In this document: positions 21,721 to 32,988 of the stretch, one piece after another
Numbering within the stretch: position 1 is the first letter of the stretch
How the letters are laid out: each line of letters starts with the position of its first letter
Source: Leucosporidium creatinivorum
Lineage: Eukaryota; Basidiomycota; Microbotryomycetes; Leucosporidiales; Leucosporidiaceae
DNA length: 64,000 bases
NCBI GenBank assembly: GCA_001600635.1
Contig: BCKL01000019.1
Location: 178,609 to 242,608, forward strand
Reading direction: 5' to 3'
Translations under genes and position numbers: made by a program
The notes under the pieces: generated by a model
What the model was told of the DNA's origin: nothing
The model's input: the letters and a program-made list of their open reading frames with translations, nothing else
Database searches by the model: none

Positions 21721-24700
21721 ATGCAGCCCTCGCAGCTCCCCTACACCTCCATGTACCCCAGCACCTCCAGCGGAGCTCAGTTTGATCCGACCTCTCCAAC
21801 TGGCCAGGAGCAGCTGCCAGCGGTCGACTACAGCTCCTACGACATCCAGCACGATGCTACATACGCCTTCTCGTACCACCCTCACCAGTTCTACGACTAC
21901 TCAGCTCCCAACTCCCAAATTGGCGTGGGGCCACAAGAGCAGCAGGCGGGGGAAGGAGGATGGCCTGCCTCGTCCTTTGCGCCGTACGGCGTCGCTCCTC
22001 CAACTTCGCTACAGCACCAGCAACCTGTATGGGACTCGACGCCGGCAACCGCTGATCTACAAAGCCGGTTCCAGGGAGGTGGGGCAGCCGCTGACGTACC
22101 AGCCAACCAACTCGAGAACGCCGGCGCTCTGGCCAGCGGGATGACGAGCCATGGACTGCTACTCGAAGATTTAGGACACCGCTGGGAGAATGGAGAGCAG
22201 CGGGGTAGATTCTGGGAGGCTGCAGAGCACCGAGGAGCACCTGCGCCTGGCGCGGCCTTTGGACTCGGTTTTGGCGCCGGAGGCCTGTACGATGCTCAGC
22301 AGCCCGCCTACCTCCCTCAGCACCTCGCTACAGCTCCGCCGCTCGACGACGCAACGAGCCAGCCGCCTAGCAAGCGCCGTAGCTCGCGCCCCTCGTCGTC
22401 CTCTTCATCCGAACATCCATCTCCCTACCTCCCCACCTCGACGCATCATCCATCATGGCTCAACATGAGTCCTCGCACCTCCCACATCCCCCAACTCCAT
22501 CATGACTCGGTTCCCGCACCTCAGCATCGACACTGGCCAACCACAGCCGGGGGCGCCGCGGCCTACTCCCTTCCTCGATCCGCATCTCTCCCTCACCTCT
22601 TCGATTACGCACAACACTATAACGCTCCTCTCGCCTACCCATCTCCCGGCGTCTCCTCCCCTTACACCTCGTTACAAAACTCGCCGGCCCACACCAGCAA
22701 TTCTTCCCTGCGCAACTCGCCGCTACCAGAGCAACTCCCATTGCCGCCTCACCATTCGCCGCATGACCACAGCATCCCTTTCCACTCTCCAGCGTCGAGC
22801 ATCACCTCCCGGCTCGCCCTCAGCAAGCTCAGCAACCTCACCACCCCTTCCTCGCCGCCGAAGCCTAAACCTAAACCGACCACCCCTCTCGTCGACGCTT
22901 CCTCCTCGCTCGCCGTCCTCGCCCGCGCCAATCGCATCAAGTACGGCGTCGTCGACCCTTCCGCCGACTCGAGTCAGAAGCCTCTCATTACCATCAAGCA
23001 ACCTCGCGCCGTTTCGGCTCGGCGCAACCTCCAAGAGGACGACCTGCATTGTTACGCCTGCGGTGCCAGGATCGGCAGGGTCATTCTTCGCGGGACGGAA
23101 GCGCAGAGAAGCGTTCCCTACCATAGCGGATACGATTGTCTGCGCTGTTGTGCAGCCGAGGCGGTCGTCGAGGAGCTCGATGAAGCGGGAGCGGGAGACG
23201 AGGGCGAGGTGCTCAGGTATGAGACGACCTTCTCCGCCGGGTTGGATAAGCTCGAGGGTCTCGACTTGGAGGTGGAGGATACGAGACCGCCAGCGGGCAA
23301 GACCAAGCCCGTCGCCAAGCGGAAGCGCGAGGGAGTGGAGAAGGAGTTTGTCGCTTGTGAGTCGTAGTGGTGCTTCGCTGAAGCTCGAGATCAGCGGTAG
23401 CGAGCAGAGCTGACCTTTACACTCTCTCTCCGCCTTCTCTAGGCGACGTTTGCACTCGAGACGTAGCTCGCGGTCAGCTTCTCAAGGTCGCCGACGACAG
23501 CCCGGTCGACTTTCACGTCGAGCTCGTCTGTGAGCCATGTCACGAGCGCTACCAACGCTGTACCGACTGCGGTGGGGGAGGAGGACCTCGTCTTGGGTAC
23601 GTCGAGTCGTTTCCTGTCGTCTTCGCCGAGCGCTTGCTGATTTGAATCGCCTCTCTTGTTCTCGCAGTGTCGGTCGCTGGCGCTGCAAGGAGCTCTTCGA
23701 GGAAGGCCGACTCACCTGCAAGCTCAGCCACGTTCGCCTCGGTAGCCCGACCGAGACTCTCTAGTTCGTCTTTCTCGCCCTCGCTCCTTCGCCTTGCCGT
23801 CCACTGACTTCCTCCTCACTCACCCACAGCGATATCTGGCCCATCAAAGACGTCCCTCTCACCGACCTCGAGGACCTCCTCACCATCTGCCGCGACCTAT
23901 TCCAATCGACTTACCTCGGCATCCTCGCAATCCCCGATATGCTCGAGTGCGGCGAACCCCTCGCGAGGACGTATCTCGAAGTTGAGAAGCTTGCGGTGGA
24001 TAGCTTTAGTATGTTTGAGGATTACATGCGGAGGGTGAGTGCTGTTCGTCCGAGATCTGTGGCTTCGAGAAGGCTGACTCGGCTCTCTCGCGCAGGACGT
24101 TGAGGAAACGGAGCAGCGACGGAGGTGAGCTCGAGCGCAGTGGCTTAGTGACGAAGTTCGAGCGTGCTGACCTGTTTTCCTGCAGATATCTCGCCATCCG
24201 CTGGTCATCCTCCTCGCCCAAGCGGAAAGGCTCGGCCGCTTCATCAGGCGTCAACCTCGACGCCGAAGCGGCCAAGGTCCCCTCGAAGCTCATCCGTAAG
24301 GACAAGACGCTCGCAGGCTACGTCATCGGAGAGTTGGATGTGAATACTCTGCCTCACTTCCGTCTCGCCTCGTAGCTGACTCTGTCGCCCCTCGCAGCTT
24401 CGCACCGGAAGCGCCTTCATCCCGCTCTCGATGCCCAAGGGTACTGGTGAGTCGGCTTGCTGCCCTTGCACATTCGCTATCACTGATCTGTCTCACCCTT
24501 GCACTATAGGCGACTCATACGATGCTGGTGAGCATTCTTTCGAGTTACGAACCTCAGCGCCGAGCAGCGTTGACTCGTCTTCACCCTCCACAGCCACCGC
24601 ACTACAGCAAGTCATGCTCCGTCGCATGCAGATGGATCTCGACACTACCAATGCCGAACGTGCTATGCAACAGCTGGGCCCCTACCCCGACGTCAACGAG

Positions 24701-25079
24701 GTTTGGTCGATTCGTGAGCTTGCTCGCCGAGTCGTCGCTTGATCAAGAGGCTGACCGCCCTTCTTCGACCACAGAAATGTACAAGAAGGAGTCCCGCATC
24801 CTCAACCGCCTCGAGACGCAACGGGGCTTCCTCCCTCTCAAGGAATACCTCGCTAAAACTCCCTCGACCCTCACCGACTCTTCGCACTTCCCTCCCGCTC
24901 GGGACATCTTCCTCCCCTCGGAGTTCTTGACGGGCTGGCGAGTCTATGCTCGTCGGTTTGGGAGGCAGGAGGACTTGACGGTCAAGAGTAAGAAGGTGAG
25001 GAGGAAGAGTGGGATTGCCAAAGGGAGGGCGAGGAAAAAGTTTGGTGGTGGGGATAGTGAGGAGGAGGATGAGGAGTGA
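21721..25079 (+). CDS. Large zinc-ribbon protein B, unrecognised family (paralogue of 15756-19454)
   Basis: Start ATG 21721 (MQPSQLPYTSMYPS). The first exon gives about 545 residues: a long low-complexity Ser/Pro/Tyr/His region, then the first Cys cluster (LHCYACGARIGRVILRG ... YDCLRCC). An intron at about 23354-23442 splits the second cluster; joined it reads ACDVCTRDVARGQLL ... VCEPCHERYQRCTDCGGGG. After that come VGRWRCKELFEEGRLTC, DIWPIKDVPL, YLAIRWSSSSPKRKG, KTLAGYVIGELD, RILNRLETQRGFLPLKEYL and GWRVYARRFGRQ, matching the sister gene block by block. Unlike the sister, the C terminus is a basic stretch (KSKKVRRKSG) and an acidic tail (DSEEEDEE). The low-complexity N termini of the two proteins do not align. 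Function unknown. Confidence 0.75.
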
Positions 25080-25489
25080 TGCAGTGGCGAGGATATTTAA
25101 GTAAGCTTGTTGTACCACGCCATGCAAGTGCTGTCCATCATCTTCGAAGACGAGCTCGGCGAAGAGAGTTCGATTCGGGAAGGACCTGCGAGGCGATTTG
25201 CGGGACACACGGGAAGGCGAGCTTGAAGTAGCATGATGGCACTATTCCTGCTCGTCTCGTGCAGTCGACACGCTCTCGACGCGGGAGGCTTAGTTGAGAC
25301 GGGAGTGTGTGGGGCTCATCTCGCTTTCGCGCTTCCTTTTCAATCGTCTCGTCGCCTCTTCGTCTCGGGTACACGAGCAGCAGTTACAAAGCTACACATA
25401 TTCGCTCTGCTCCAGCCCCTCTGTACGTTGTCCGCCCTCCTCTGCACGCTCACCAGCCGCTGAAACGCACTCCTCGAGCAGCAGCAGCA
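25080..25489. other. Intergenic / leader of the next gene
   Basis: A stretch of 410 bp. The second half is open in the frame of the downstream gene from ATG 25307 and would encode an Arg/Ser-rich, presequence-like extension (MWGSSRFRASFSIVSS). I cannot tell whether it is translated. Confidence 0.4.
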
Positions 25490-26359
25490 ATGGCCGTTAC
25501 CTGCCTCGCTTTCGCCCGATCCCACGCTATCGCCGCCGAGATATCTACCAAACTCACTTCCCCCCGAGTCGCCGGCATCCTCATCCCTCCCTACTCGCAC
25601 TCGACGACCGCTTTCGCTCTCCGCCTGCTCGAACCCACTCCCAAGGGCATCGTCATTGGTCCCGCGTTCAGCGAGCACGCGGATGATGCTGTAAAGGTGT
25701 TTGAGGAGGTGCAAAAAGAGCTTGGTGTGGAAGGCGGAATATCGTTCAGATTGCCGCCTGAAGTGCTCGCTGATGGAGGGACAGAGGGGGTTGCCAAGTG
25801 GGTGAAAGATCATTTCGAACAAGCGGGAGTGACTCTAAGCTCTGTAAGTACTGCACGCTCGCCTCCAGCCGACCGACAGCTGACGTTCGGCGCTCGACTC
25901 GGCGCAGACTCCCTCGGCGACCCTCCCCTCCTCCCTCGTGCTCGGCAAGCATCGAGAGATTGCCCGAGACTTCGGCAATACCCTCTCCGACCTCTGCACC
26001 CTCTCGGGAATCTACGTCGACGACTTCTCCGAAGCGGCCGTCTCCCAAGCGCTTCATCTCATGCACCCGGCTCCGCGAGTGTGAGTCTCAGTCTCTGATC
26101 TCTCTCGCACTCTCTCCATAAGCTTGAGTCTGACTTCCCCCTTCGCGCCAACAGCATGCTAGTAGGTGGAGGCTTCCTCGACGATGCGCCCAAGGCCAAA
26201 GCCGTCTTCGAGCATTTCTGGCAGACCAACCCCGACCGTAAGGGCGCTGAGGAGGGCACTGCGTTCGTGAGTGTTGAGCCGAGCATTTGGAAGGAGAAGG
26301 GGAAGGAGGGAGTGGCTGAGCACTTGAGAAAGGGGATCAAGGCGGGCTTAGGCCTTTGA
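25490..26359 (+). CDS. Conserved-looking protein of unknown function
   Basis: Not recognised. Three exons: ATG 25490 (MAVTCLAFARSHAIAAEI) to about 25842, 25908-26081 and about 26155-26359. The splice joins are in frame (VTLSS/TPSATL and APR/VMLVGGGFL). The protein is about 240 residues, soluble, with no signal or membrane segment from this start. Segments such as PKGIVIGPAFSEHADDAV, LGKHREIARDFGNTLSDLC and KAKAVFEHFWQTNPDRKG suggest an alpha/beta fold. An in-frame ATG at 25307 would add 61 residues resembling a mitochondrial presequence, so a mitochondrial form is possible. Its 3' flank contains one copy of a roughly 100-bp sequence repeated after the next gene. Confidence 0.65.
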
Positions 26360-26360
26360 G

Positions 26361-26372
26361 CTCGGCGCCGAG
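26361..26372. repeat. 12-bp palindrome CTCGGCGCCGAG
   Basis: Perfect copy two bases after the stop codon of the unknown gene at 25490-26359, so it lies in the 3' UTR. It could form a hairpin in the transcript. Confidence 0.8.
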
Positions 26373-26438
26373 GTCGAATCGAAGGAGGGAAGGGGTGCTG
26401 GGTTGGTGGAGGGGGGCGTGGTCTACTTAGTGTGCTGT

Positions 26439-26542
26439 GCGATTGATCAGTTCTTTTCTGTACCTCGCGCGTCGTGGTGGAAAGTGCGGAGAGCGTTCGG
26501 TGCTTGACTTTCGGCGCTCGGCGTTAGCTGCTCTCGGCGCTC
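26439..26542. repeat. Duplicated flank, copy A
   Basis: Shares ordered blocks with 28463-28559: GCGATTGATCAGT, TCGT(G/C)GTGGAAA and CTGCTCTCGGCGCTC, with diverged sequence between. It lies about 80 bp after the stop of the preceding gene. Confidence 0.75.
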
Positions 26543-26711
26543 ACGACCTCCAGGCTCGCGCAAATCCGAGCAGCAGGAGACTGAGAGCGATGGGTAACGG
26601 CTGATAGGAGGCTTCAGAAGATGGGTAAGCACCTCAATTGTAGTCCGAGGACGGCGGCACAAAGCGGTGAGTCCTCGTTTCGCTCTTGGCTTCATACACC
26701 ATCGCTTCGAC

Positions 26712-28323
26712 ATGCCTTTCGACACGCTTCCCGCCTCGGCTACGCTCATGGTAGAGCCCTACACAGTCGCTGTACCTGACTCTGCTCTCGAAGGGCTCCA
26801 GGCTGCTCTGAAGGCATCCAGGATTGCGCCCCACACCTTCGAGAATGGGCAACGCGACCGTCGCTTCGGATTGACTCGCGAGTGGGTGGTCCAGGCCAAA
26901 GAGCGTTAGAGCAACGGGTTTGACTGGTGAGCTACATCCTCCTGCTGCTTTTGCACACCGAAGAACGATGCTGACCGAGCCCGCGGCGTTACCAGGCGCC
27001 AGCACGAGTCGCGCATCAATGACTTGCCCAACTACAAGGCGACCGTCGTCGACGATGATGGGAACAGCTACAAGATTCATTTCGTCGGCCTCTTTTCCGA
27101 GAAGAAGGATGCGATCCCCTTGATCCTCCTGCATGGCTGGCCTGGTCTGTTGGTTGCTCGGCGACTCCGTACAGCTTGCTGACCTTCATCCATCACTCGT
27201 AGGCTCCTTCCTCGAGTTCATCCCCATGCTCAACCTTCTCAAAGAGAAGTACACGCCCGAGACGCTCCCCTACAACGTCGTCGTCCCTTCGCTCCCGGGC
27301 TTCGGCTTTTCGGATCGCCCTCCTCTCGACAAGGACTTCGCTTTTAAGGACGTCGCTCGGGTCATGAACCATCTGATGGTCGGATTGGGCTTCGGAGCAG
27401 GCTACGCGGCGCAAGGAGGAGATCTCGGCGCATTCGTCTCTAGGATCCTCGGCACTGAGTTTGAGGCTTGCAAAGGTGAGTTGGCGGGACTGATCTCGTT
27501 CTTCGTGTGCTGACGTCTAACCGAGCTCTGCAGCCGTCCACCACAACTTCACTGTCGTCTACGAGAGCCAGCTCAAAGGCAGCTTCGACAAGAGCAGTCT
27601 CAGCGACCGCGAGCGCAAGGGCTTGGAGCGCGGGGAGAAATTCATGCAGGAAGGGTTCGCTTATGCTCAAGAGCACGCTACTCGCCCTGCTACCATCGGA
27701 CTCGCTCTTTCGTCGAGCCCCATCGCTCCTCTCAGCTGGTGAGTCCAGCCTCGCTTCTCGGCGGTGGCGACGAGGCTGAGTTGGGCGGGCAGAGCTGACC
27801 CTTTTCGTCTCTCTCCCTCCTTCGGCTCTTTTTAAAACGATGTACAGGGTTGGCGAGAAGCTACTCGCTTGGTCCGACGAGGATCCCTCGCTCGACACGA
27901 TCCTCGAATCCCTCAGCCTCTACTGGTTCACCGACACCATCTCGACGTCCTCCTACTGCTACCGCGACGTGCGCAACATTCCTTGTACCGTCCTCGAGCT
28001 CGACCTCGAGTGTGCTTCGCTCTCGCTAACTCGACCTCTCGCGGACAGCCTTACGCCGGCGAGACTCCCAGCTTCATCAAGGTCCCCTACGGCTTCTCCT
28101 CCTTCCCTCTCGAGATCTACTCGTCTCCCAAATCTTGGCTCGAGACGACCGGCAACTTGGTTTTCTACCGCGAGCACGACAAGGTGAGCTCGACTTGCTC
28201 CTCGCTCGCCGAGCCGAGCTGACGCTTTTCGCTCCGCAGGGAGGGCACTTTGCTGCTGTCGAGCAACCGCAAGCGTTGCTTGGGGATGTGGAGGAGTTCC
28301 TCGCACAAGTTTGGGGCAAGTAG
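26712..28323 (+). CDS. Epoxide hydrolase, microsomal type, interrupted by an in-frame TAG
   Basis: Alpha/beta-hydrolase that opens epoxides to diols. From ATG 26712 (MPFDTLPASATLMVEP) the exons give the N-terminal EH domain, the oxyanion-hole motif HGWPG, the nucleophile elbow AQGGDLGAF with its Asp, the cap segment SLYWFTDTISTSSYCYRD, and the catalytic His in GGHFAAVEQP. All later splice joins are in frame. However, the first exon reads AKER, then TAG (26907-26909), then SNGFDW. The family normally has a tryptophan (TGG) at that place, as in AKERW-type segments, and the following exon continues normally (RQHESRINDLPNYKA). No plausible intron removes the stop. So either the gene is a recent nonsense pseudogene, the stop is read through, or one base is wrong in the assembly. 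Confidence 0.85.
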
Positions 28324-28637
28324 GGCGGACGAGCGGACGAGCGGAGCAGCTTTGGGCGACGGCTCGAAAGCGGGCTTGGGGGTTTGAGGCGCTGCGCCGA
28401 AGGAGGGTCGGAGTGAAGGAGGGGTGTTGCTTGCTGCCACTTAGTCTAGCCTCGTTTACTTTGCGATTGATCAGTGCTTTCTTGTCCCTGCATGTCGTCG
28501 TGGAAAACCCCGAGAGGATTCGGCGCACGACGTTCGGCTTGCCACTGCTCTCGGCGCTCGACAATCTCGGCGGCCTCCGCACTTGAGCCGTGACACTGCT
28601 AGTAGTACAACAACAATCCCTCTACACCTGCCACCGT
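28324..28637. other. Convergent 3' region, epoxide hydrolase / MFS transporter
   Basis: A stretch of 314 bp between two convergent stops. It contains copy B of the duplicated flank and no supported gene. Confidence 0.5.
28463..28559. repeat. Duplicated flank, copy B
   Basis: Counterpart of 26439-26542, about 140 bp after the epoxide hydrolase stop. The two copies bracket the epoxide hydrolase gene in direct orientation. Confidence 0.75.
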
Positions 28638-30465
28638 CTACTCCTCCTCCTTCTGCTTGCCCATCTTCCTCAGCCTCCTCATCCCTTCCACCACCACACT
28701 GCCCAGCGCCGAAGCGACGCTCATCCCTCCAACGAACAGCACAAACCTACTCAAACCATACCTGCCCCACGTGCCATCATTCTTCACGCTCGTTTGGGTG
28801 TAGAGCAGCCCCGAGGCAAGGGGACCGGTGATGGAAGCGACGCCGCGCATGATGGCAAGGAGGCCGAAGATGGTGCTTGCTGGGCGAGGGGGAGAGGAAT
28901 GGGCAATGTCGGTGGAGGCGGGGAACCAGGTTGATGAAAAACCGCCGCCCTGCAGGTTTGGAGGGAGAGCGAGGTCAGCGGAGAGAGTGCGCCGAGAAGA
29001 GAGGAAGACGAACCGTTAGGCCTACGAGAACAGCGAAACCTGCTACCTTAGCAAAGGTATCGCCTACTCGGAGGATAGTGAAGATAGCTAGAGTAGTGAC
29101 CACCGCCGAGCCGAGCATTACCTGCACACCTCTCGCCTCATCAGCTTCCCATCCCCATCTCGGCGCCGAACCTCAACTCACGCCTGTATAAGCGAACCGA
29201 TCACACAGTGCGCCCGTAATGATCTGTCCTGGCACTTGGAAGACGTTGAAGAGGGCGAGGATGACGCTTGAGTTGAAAGGGGTGGTGAAAGAAGAGGTGT
29301 AGGTTGGGAGGTAGATGGAGAGGGAGGAGAGGGCGAAGCCTTGGAAGAGGATCGTCGCGGACTGTAGAGCGAGGATGGCTTAGCTTCGTACGTACAGCGA
29401 GAAGAAAAGGGAAAGGCGATCAACGCACTACACCGAGAAAGACTGGATCCCAAAAGAAGGTCAAGTCGACTTTCTGAGCGCTGGCCTCCCTCTTGAACTC
29501 GTCCTGCCCCTTCGGCTCTCGTCGACTAGGCGCACGAACAGGGATCCTCGGCCGAATCCCAAAGATGCAAGCTCCGCAAATGAGCAAACTCCCGAGCGCG
29601 AAGATCCTCAAAGTCCAGCGAAAGCCGACGCGGGGGAGGAGCGAGTTGAGGATGAGGGGGAAGATGAAGCTGTGTATAAGCAACGCTGAGTCAGTATGCG
29701 GTTCGGGGGGGGATGAGAGACATAGCGCACCCTCCCAAGCCAGCTCCAGCGAAGATTGTCCCTCCCGCGAGAGCTCGGCGCGCGGAGAACCATTCCGAGA
29801 TGTAGAAGAGAAGCGGAGCGTACATGAGTCCTCCGGCACTTCCGGCGAGGACTCCCTACGTTATTCATGACTTCGGTCAGCTCGGAAGCACGATGTATGA
29901 GCCGCCACAGGAAGCCGAGCTCACCTGAAAGAGGATCAAAGTCCACACCTGAGTTGCAAAAGAGGCGACGAGGAGGGAGAGGACGTAAAGGAGGAGGGAA
30001 CACCATATACCTCGTCTAACGAGATGAGGCCATTGTCGACACGCCATGCTTCCCAACAGGATCTCGGCGTAGTTGAGCGCCAGCGCGGTTGTGCCGACCG
30101 CCGAGAGACCAGTTTTTGAGGACGTATCGAAGGGTGGGGTCTTGATGTAGTACTCGAGGAACGAGCCGTAGCTGAAGGTCGTGCCCCAGACCTTGTGGAA
30201 GAGCGAGGTCACCTTCGGCGGAGGGGAGAGGTGGGCGAGGACGAACGATCATGTCGAGCGTGAACCCGGCGGCTACGAAGCTCCAGGCGGACCAGCCATA
30301 GTCGACGGGTGGTAGCGCTGTAGCTTCTTCCTCTTGTTGTAGTTGTAGGCGAGCATCCTCAGCGGGGAGGGCAGCTGGTGGATAGGCGTGTGGGGCCTTG
30401 TCGAGTACACACGAAGGTGGCAGAGCAGTAAGTGAGTTCTCTAGTGTAGCTCTAGCAGCTGCCAT
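28638..30465 (-). CDS. MFS transporter, monocarboxylate-transporter-like
   Basis: Twelve-helix plasma-membrane carrier of the major facilitator superfamily. ATG 30465 opens a cytosolic tail of about 55 residues, followed by helix 1 (DYGWSAWSFVAAGFTLDMI) and WGTTFSYGSFLEYY, a pattern seen in fungal Mch/monocarboxylate-type carriers. Later helices are clear in FPLILNSLLPRVGFRW, LGSLLICGACIFGI, the long central loop with charged residues (RREPKGQDEFKREASAQK), GQIITGALCDRFAY (motif-A-like), TIFGLLAIMRGVASITGPL and a Lys/Glu-rich end (GKQKEEE). Six or seven introns are present. The substrate is unknown; the family includes monocarboxylate and secondary-metabolite exporters. It converges on the epoxide hydrolase gene. 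Confidence 0.88.
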
Positions 30466-31124
30466 CGAACTGTAGCTGAATCGAGACCCGAGCGGAGCAG
30501 AGGCAGAACGAGGAAAGAGCGCAACCCGCGTATTGCTCAGCGCTCTTTCACTCTTCCTGCTCGTTCACTCAGGCTCGAATCGTCCGAATGACCTACAGCA
30601 CAACGTACAAGGAATCTCCGACTGCTCTGCAGCGCCCTCTTACAGCCAGCTCAGCACAGCTTCCTCTCTCCGCCGGCTCCTCCTCCTCGATCGTCTTGCC
30701 AGCTTCGCCGCCTCCTTCTGCACCGGTACAGCTCGAAGGAGGGATGCATCCGAGCAAGCATGGAAGGCTACAATAGGCTAGACATGTGCTGCTCGTGCTG
30801 GGAGCAAGTCGGTCCATGGTGTACAAGATCAGCGCCATCGCCGAGTCGCTCATCAGCGCAGGGCCATCTTGTACAGCTCTCACAGCACAACTCTCGATTC
30901 TGCCGACCATACAGCAATGCGCCAAGAGAACTACTGCAGCTGTGAATCTGGTTCCAGAAACCTGCTGACAGCCGGCTTCGATGGGCATGGAATCTCCGAG
31001 CTCGGCTCTCGCGCTCAAGAAGAGCGAAAGGCTGGCTTGTCTTCCTTCCTTCTCTCTCACCACCTCTGTCTCTCATTCCTAGATCCCCTACCCTAGCCTA
31101 CCCTAATCCCCCTCCGACTTCAAC
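30466..31124. promoter_or_regulatory. Divergent promoter region, MFS transporter / GPI-type protein
   Basis: Some 660 bp between divergent ATGs, with no supported gene. Just before the right-hand ATG there is a pyrimidine-rich leader containing three loose CCCTA units. Confidence 0.45.
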
Positions 31125-32988
31125 ATGCTCACCCTCCCTCTCATCCTCTCGGCCGCCTCCCTCGCCTTGGCCGCTCCTTCGTTCGTTCTTCCTCTCACCC
31201 TCACTTCCACCTCCGCTGACCTCTGTAATAATCCACAGCAACCCCCAACGCAGGTCCAACGACCCCTCCGGAGCACCCATCGCCGTGGCATCCACCTTCG
31301 CGACTGGGTTCGTCCCCTTTACCCTTCTCTCCCTCCGCACCGACTGACCCACTGCTCAACCTGCGCAGATCCGATCCCGCCATCGCCACCGCTACCACCA
31401 TCTACGCCACCTCCGACGGCAACAGCCCCTCCGTCACTCTCATCGCGAGCAGCTGGAGTGCGAGCCCGACGATGTCGGGCGAGAATTGTGGACCGGCGAC
31501 GACTGTTACGATGTTGAGGACTGGAGCGTAAGTCTGACTTCTCCTGTATCTCCTTCGAGTAGAGCTGATCAGTTCTCGATGGGGTACAGCGTCGCCACGG
31601 CTACAGCGGTCGGAACGAGCTGGGCCGGATCCTCCGACGAGTAAGCTGTGCTCCCTTTCTCCGGCTTCTTCTGCAAGGGAAGCTCACTTTAAGATCCTAC
31701 GAACAGCTACAGCGGCTCATCCGCTCAAGCCTCGAGCTGGATCTCCTCCGCCGAGACGGTCTCGTAAGTTGAACTTGAAGCTCGGCGCTCGGAGTTGCCG
31801 CCATCCTGTCGCTGACCTCCCTCCTCGCTCAACAACAGCTCCGGCATTGACACCGCCTACACTGGATGGGTCGACCCCTCTGGTCCTGCTGCCGAGCCCG
31901 CTACCTCCACTGTTTGGCCCTCCGCAGGCTCCGGTTCCGCCGAGGGGTGAGTTTGCTTTGGTTTTGCTCCCGTCGAGGAAAAGAACCGATGCTGATGAGC
32001 GATGAGCAGAGCCTACACCACCGTGATCGCCTCCTCCCAAGACTACGCCTCTGTCTCGGGCTACGAGTCAGATGCGCAGGCGTGAGTCTCTCGACGCTCT
32101 CGCTTTCCCTTCATTGCTGAGGATGTGCTGACGTGGGTTTGGGTTGTGCAGAGTATACACCACTATCATCGGCTCTTCCGACGACTGGGATTCGGCTTCT
32201 GGGTCGGCTGTTCAGGTGGCGACGAGCACTGCTTGGGCCGAGTGAGTTCTCTCACCGTCCTTCTCGTCTCCTTTTCCGCCCCGCGCCTCCTCCTCCCAGT
32301 TACTGACGATCTGTCGCCCACTATTGTACACAGCAACTACTCCGGCTCCGTCTCCGCCATCCAAGCCGCTTCGTCCACCTGGGTCGCTTCGGGTCCTATC
32401 GCTGTCACTTCCTCCCTGCCAGCCTCAGGCTCGGGCGCAGTAGTCAGTGAAGCTATGTCGACGGCCAGTGTTAGCACTGGCTATGTGACGGCTACTGCGT
32501 GAGTGGCTCGCCTTCTCCTTCTCGCCGCTCGCCGCTCGGGCTCGGGGGCGAGAGCAGAAAGCTGACCTGTTATGAGGACTGCAGATATGGATGCGCTCCT
32601 ACCGTGACCGTCTGGGTTGATGCCGTTGCTTCCTCTACCGCTACCGCTTCTGGGTGAGTTTTGCTCTGTCCTTCGCGTCACCGAGAAACGAGCTCGGCGC
32701 TGACCGCTCCTCCTCCTCTCCTTGAACAGGTTCATCGCCTCCACTACTCGCATCAGCACTACGATCAGCAGCAACAGTAACAGCAACAACGGTAGCTCGT
32801 CCGGTGTTCGCGCAGAGGCTCAGCAGTGCGTTCTTCTCCAGCTTTCGTCGCCTTCCGTTTCGGCGAACGAGCTTGCTGACCTTTTGAACTCGAACAGAGC
32901 TGCCAAGCCCGCCTCGGCCGCTTCTTCCACCATCATCCCCAGCGGGGCTGCTGTCTTCGCTGTGGGAGCTGCTGCCTTGATGTTCTAG
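31125..32988 (+). CDS. GPI-anchored-type, Ser/Thr/Ala-rich surface protein built from same-phase exons
   Basis: Secreted cell-wall or membrane-surface protein. ATG 31125 begins a classic signal peptide (MLTLPLILSAASLALAAP). The C terminus is a hydrophobic GPI-attachment-like tail (SGAAVFAVGAAALMF) after a Ser/Asn-rich linker. Between them lie short repeats of the form xxSSW..S with many Ser, Thr, Ala and aromatic residues (TSWAGSSDD, SSWISSAETV, YTTVIASSQDYASVSGYES, YTTIIGSSDDWDSASG). I count 12 exons joined by 11 introns, and every intron falls after the second base of a codon, so each internal exon is a symmetric module. There are few cysteines (NCGPAT, YGCAPT). Function is unknown; adhesin or wall structural protein is a guess. 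Confidence 0.75.

Larger units (their letters stand above)
26360..26711. other. Intergenic with duplicated 3'-flank sequence
   Basis: Holds a perfect CTCGGCGCCGAG just after the stop of the preceding gene, copy A of the duplicated flank (26439-26542), and the epoxide hydrolase promoter. Confidence 0.5.

Noticed and set aside
20933-22144. Open frame of 403 codons on the plus strand
   Set aside because: It overlaps the first exon of zinc-ribbon gene B in another frame. Long stop-free shadows are expected in GC-rich coding DNA, and it has no domain.
22502-23413. Open frame of 303 codons on the plus strand
   Set aside because: Alternative frame inside the first exon of zinc-ribbon gene B, with Ser/Pro/Arg composition typical of shifted frames.
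31081-31111. Loose CCCTA repeats before the GPI-type gene
   Set aside because: Three imperfect units in a pyrimidine-rich leader; too short and irregular for telomeric DNA.
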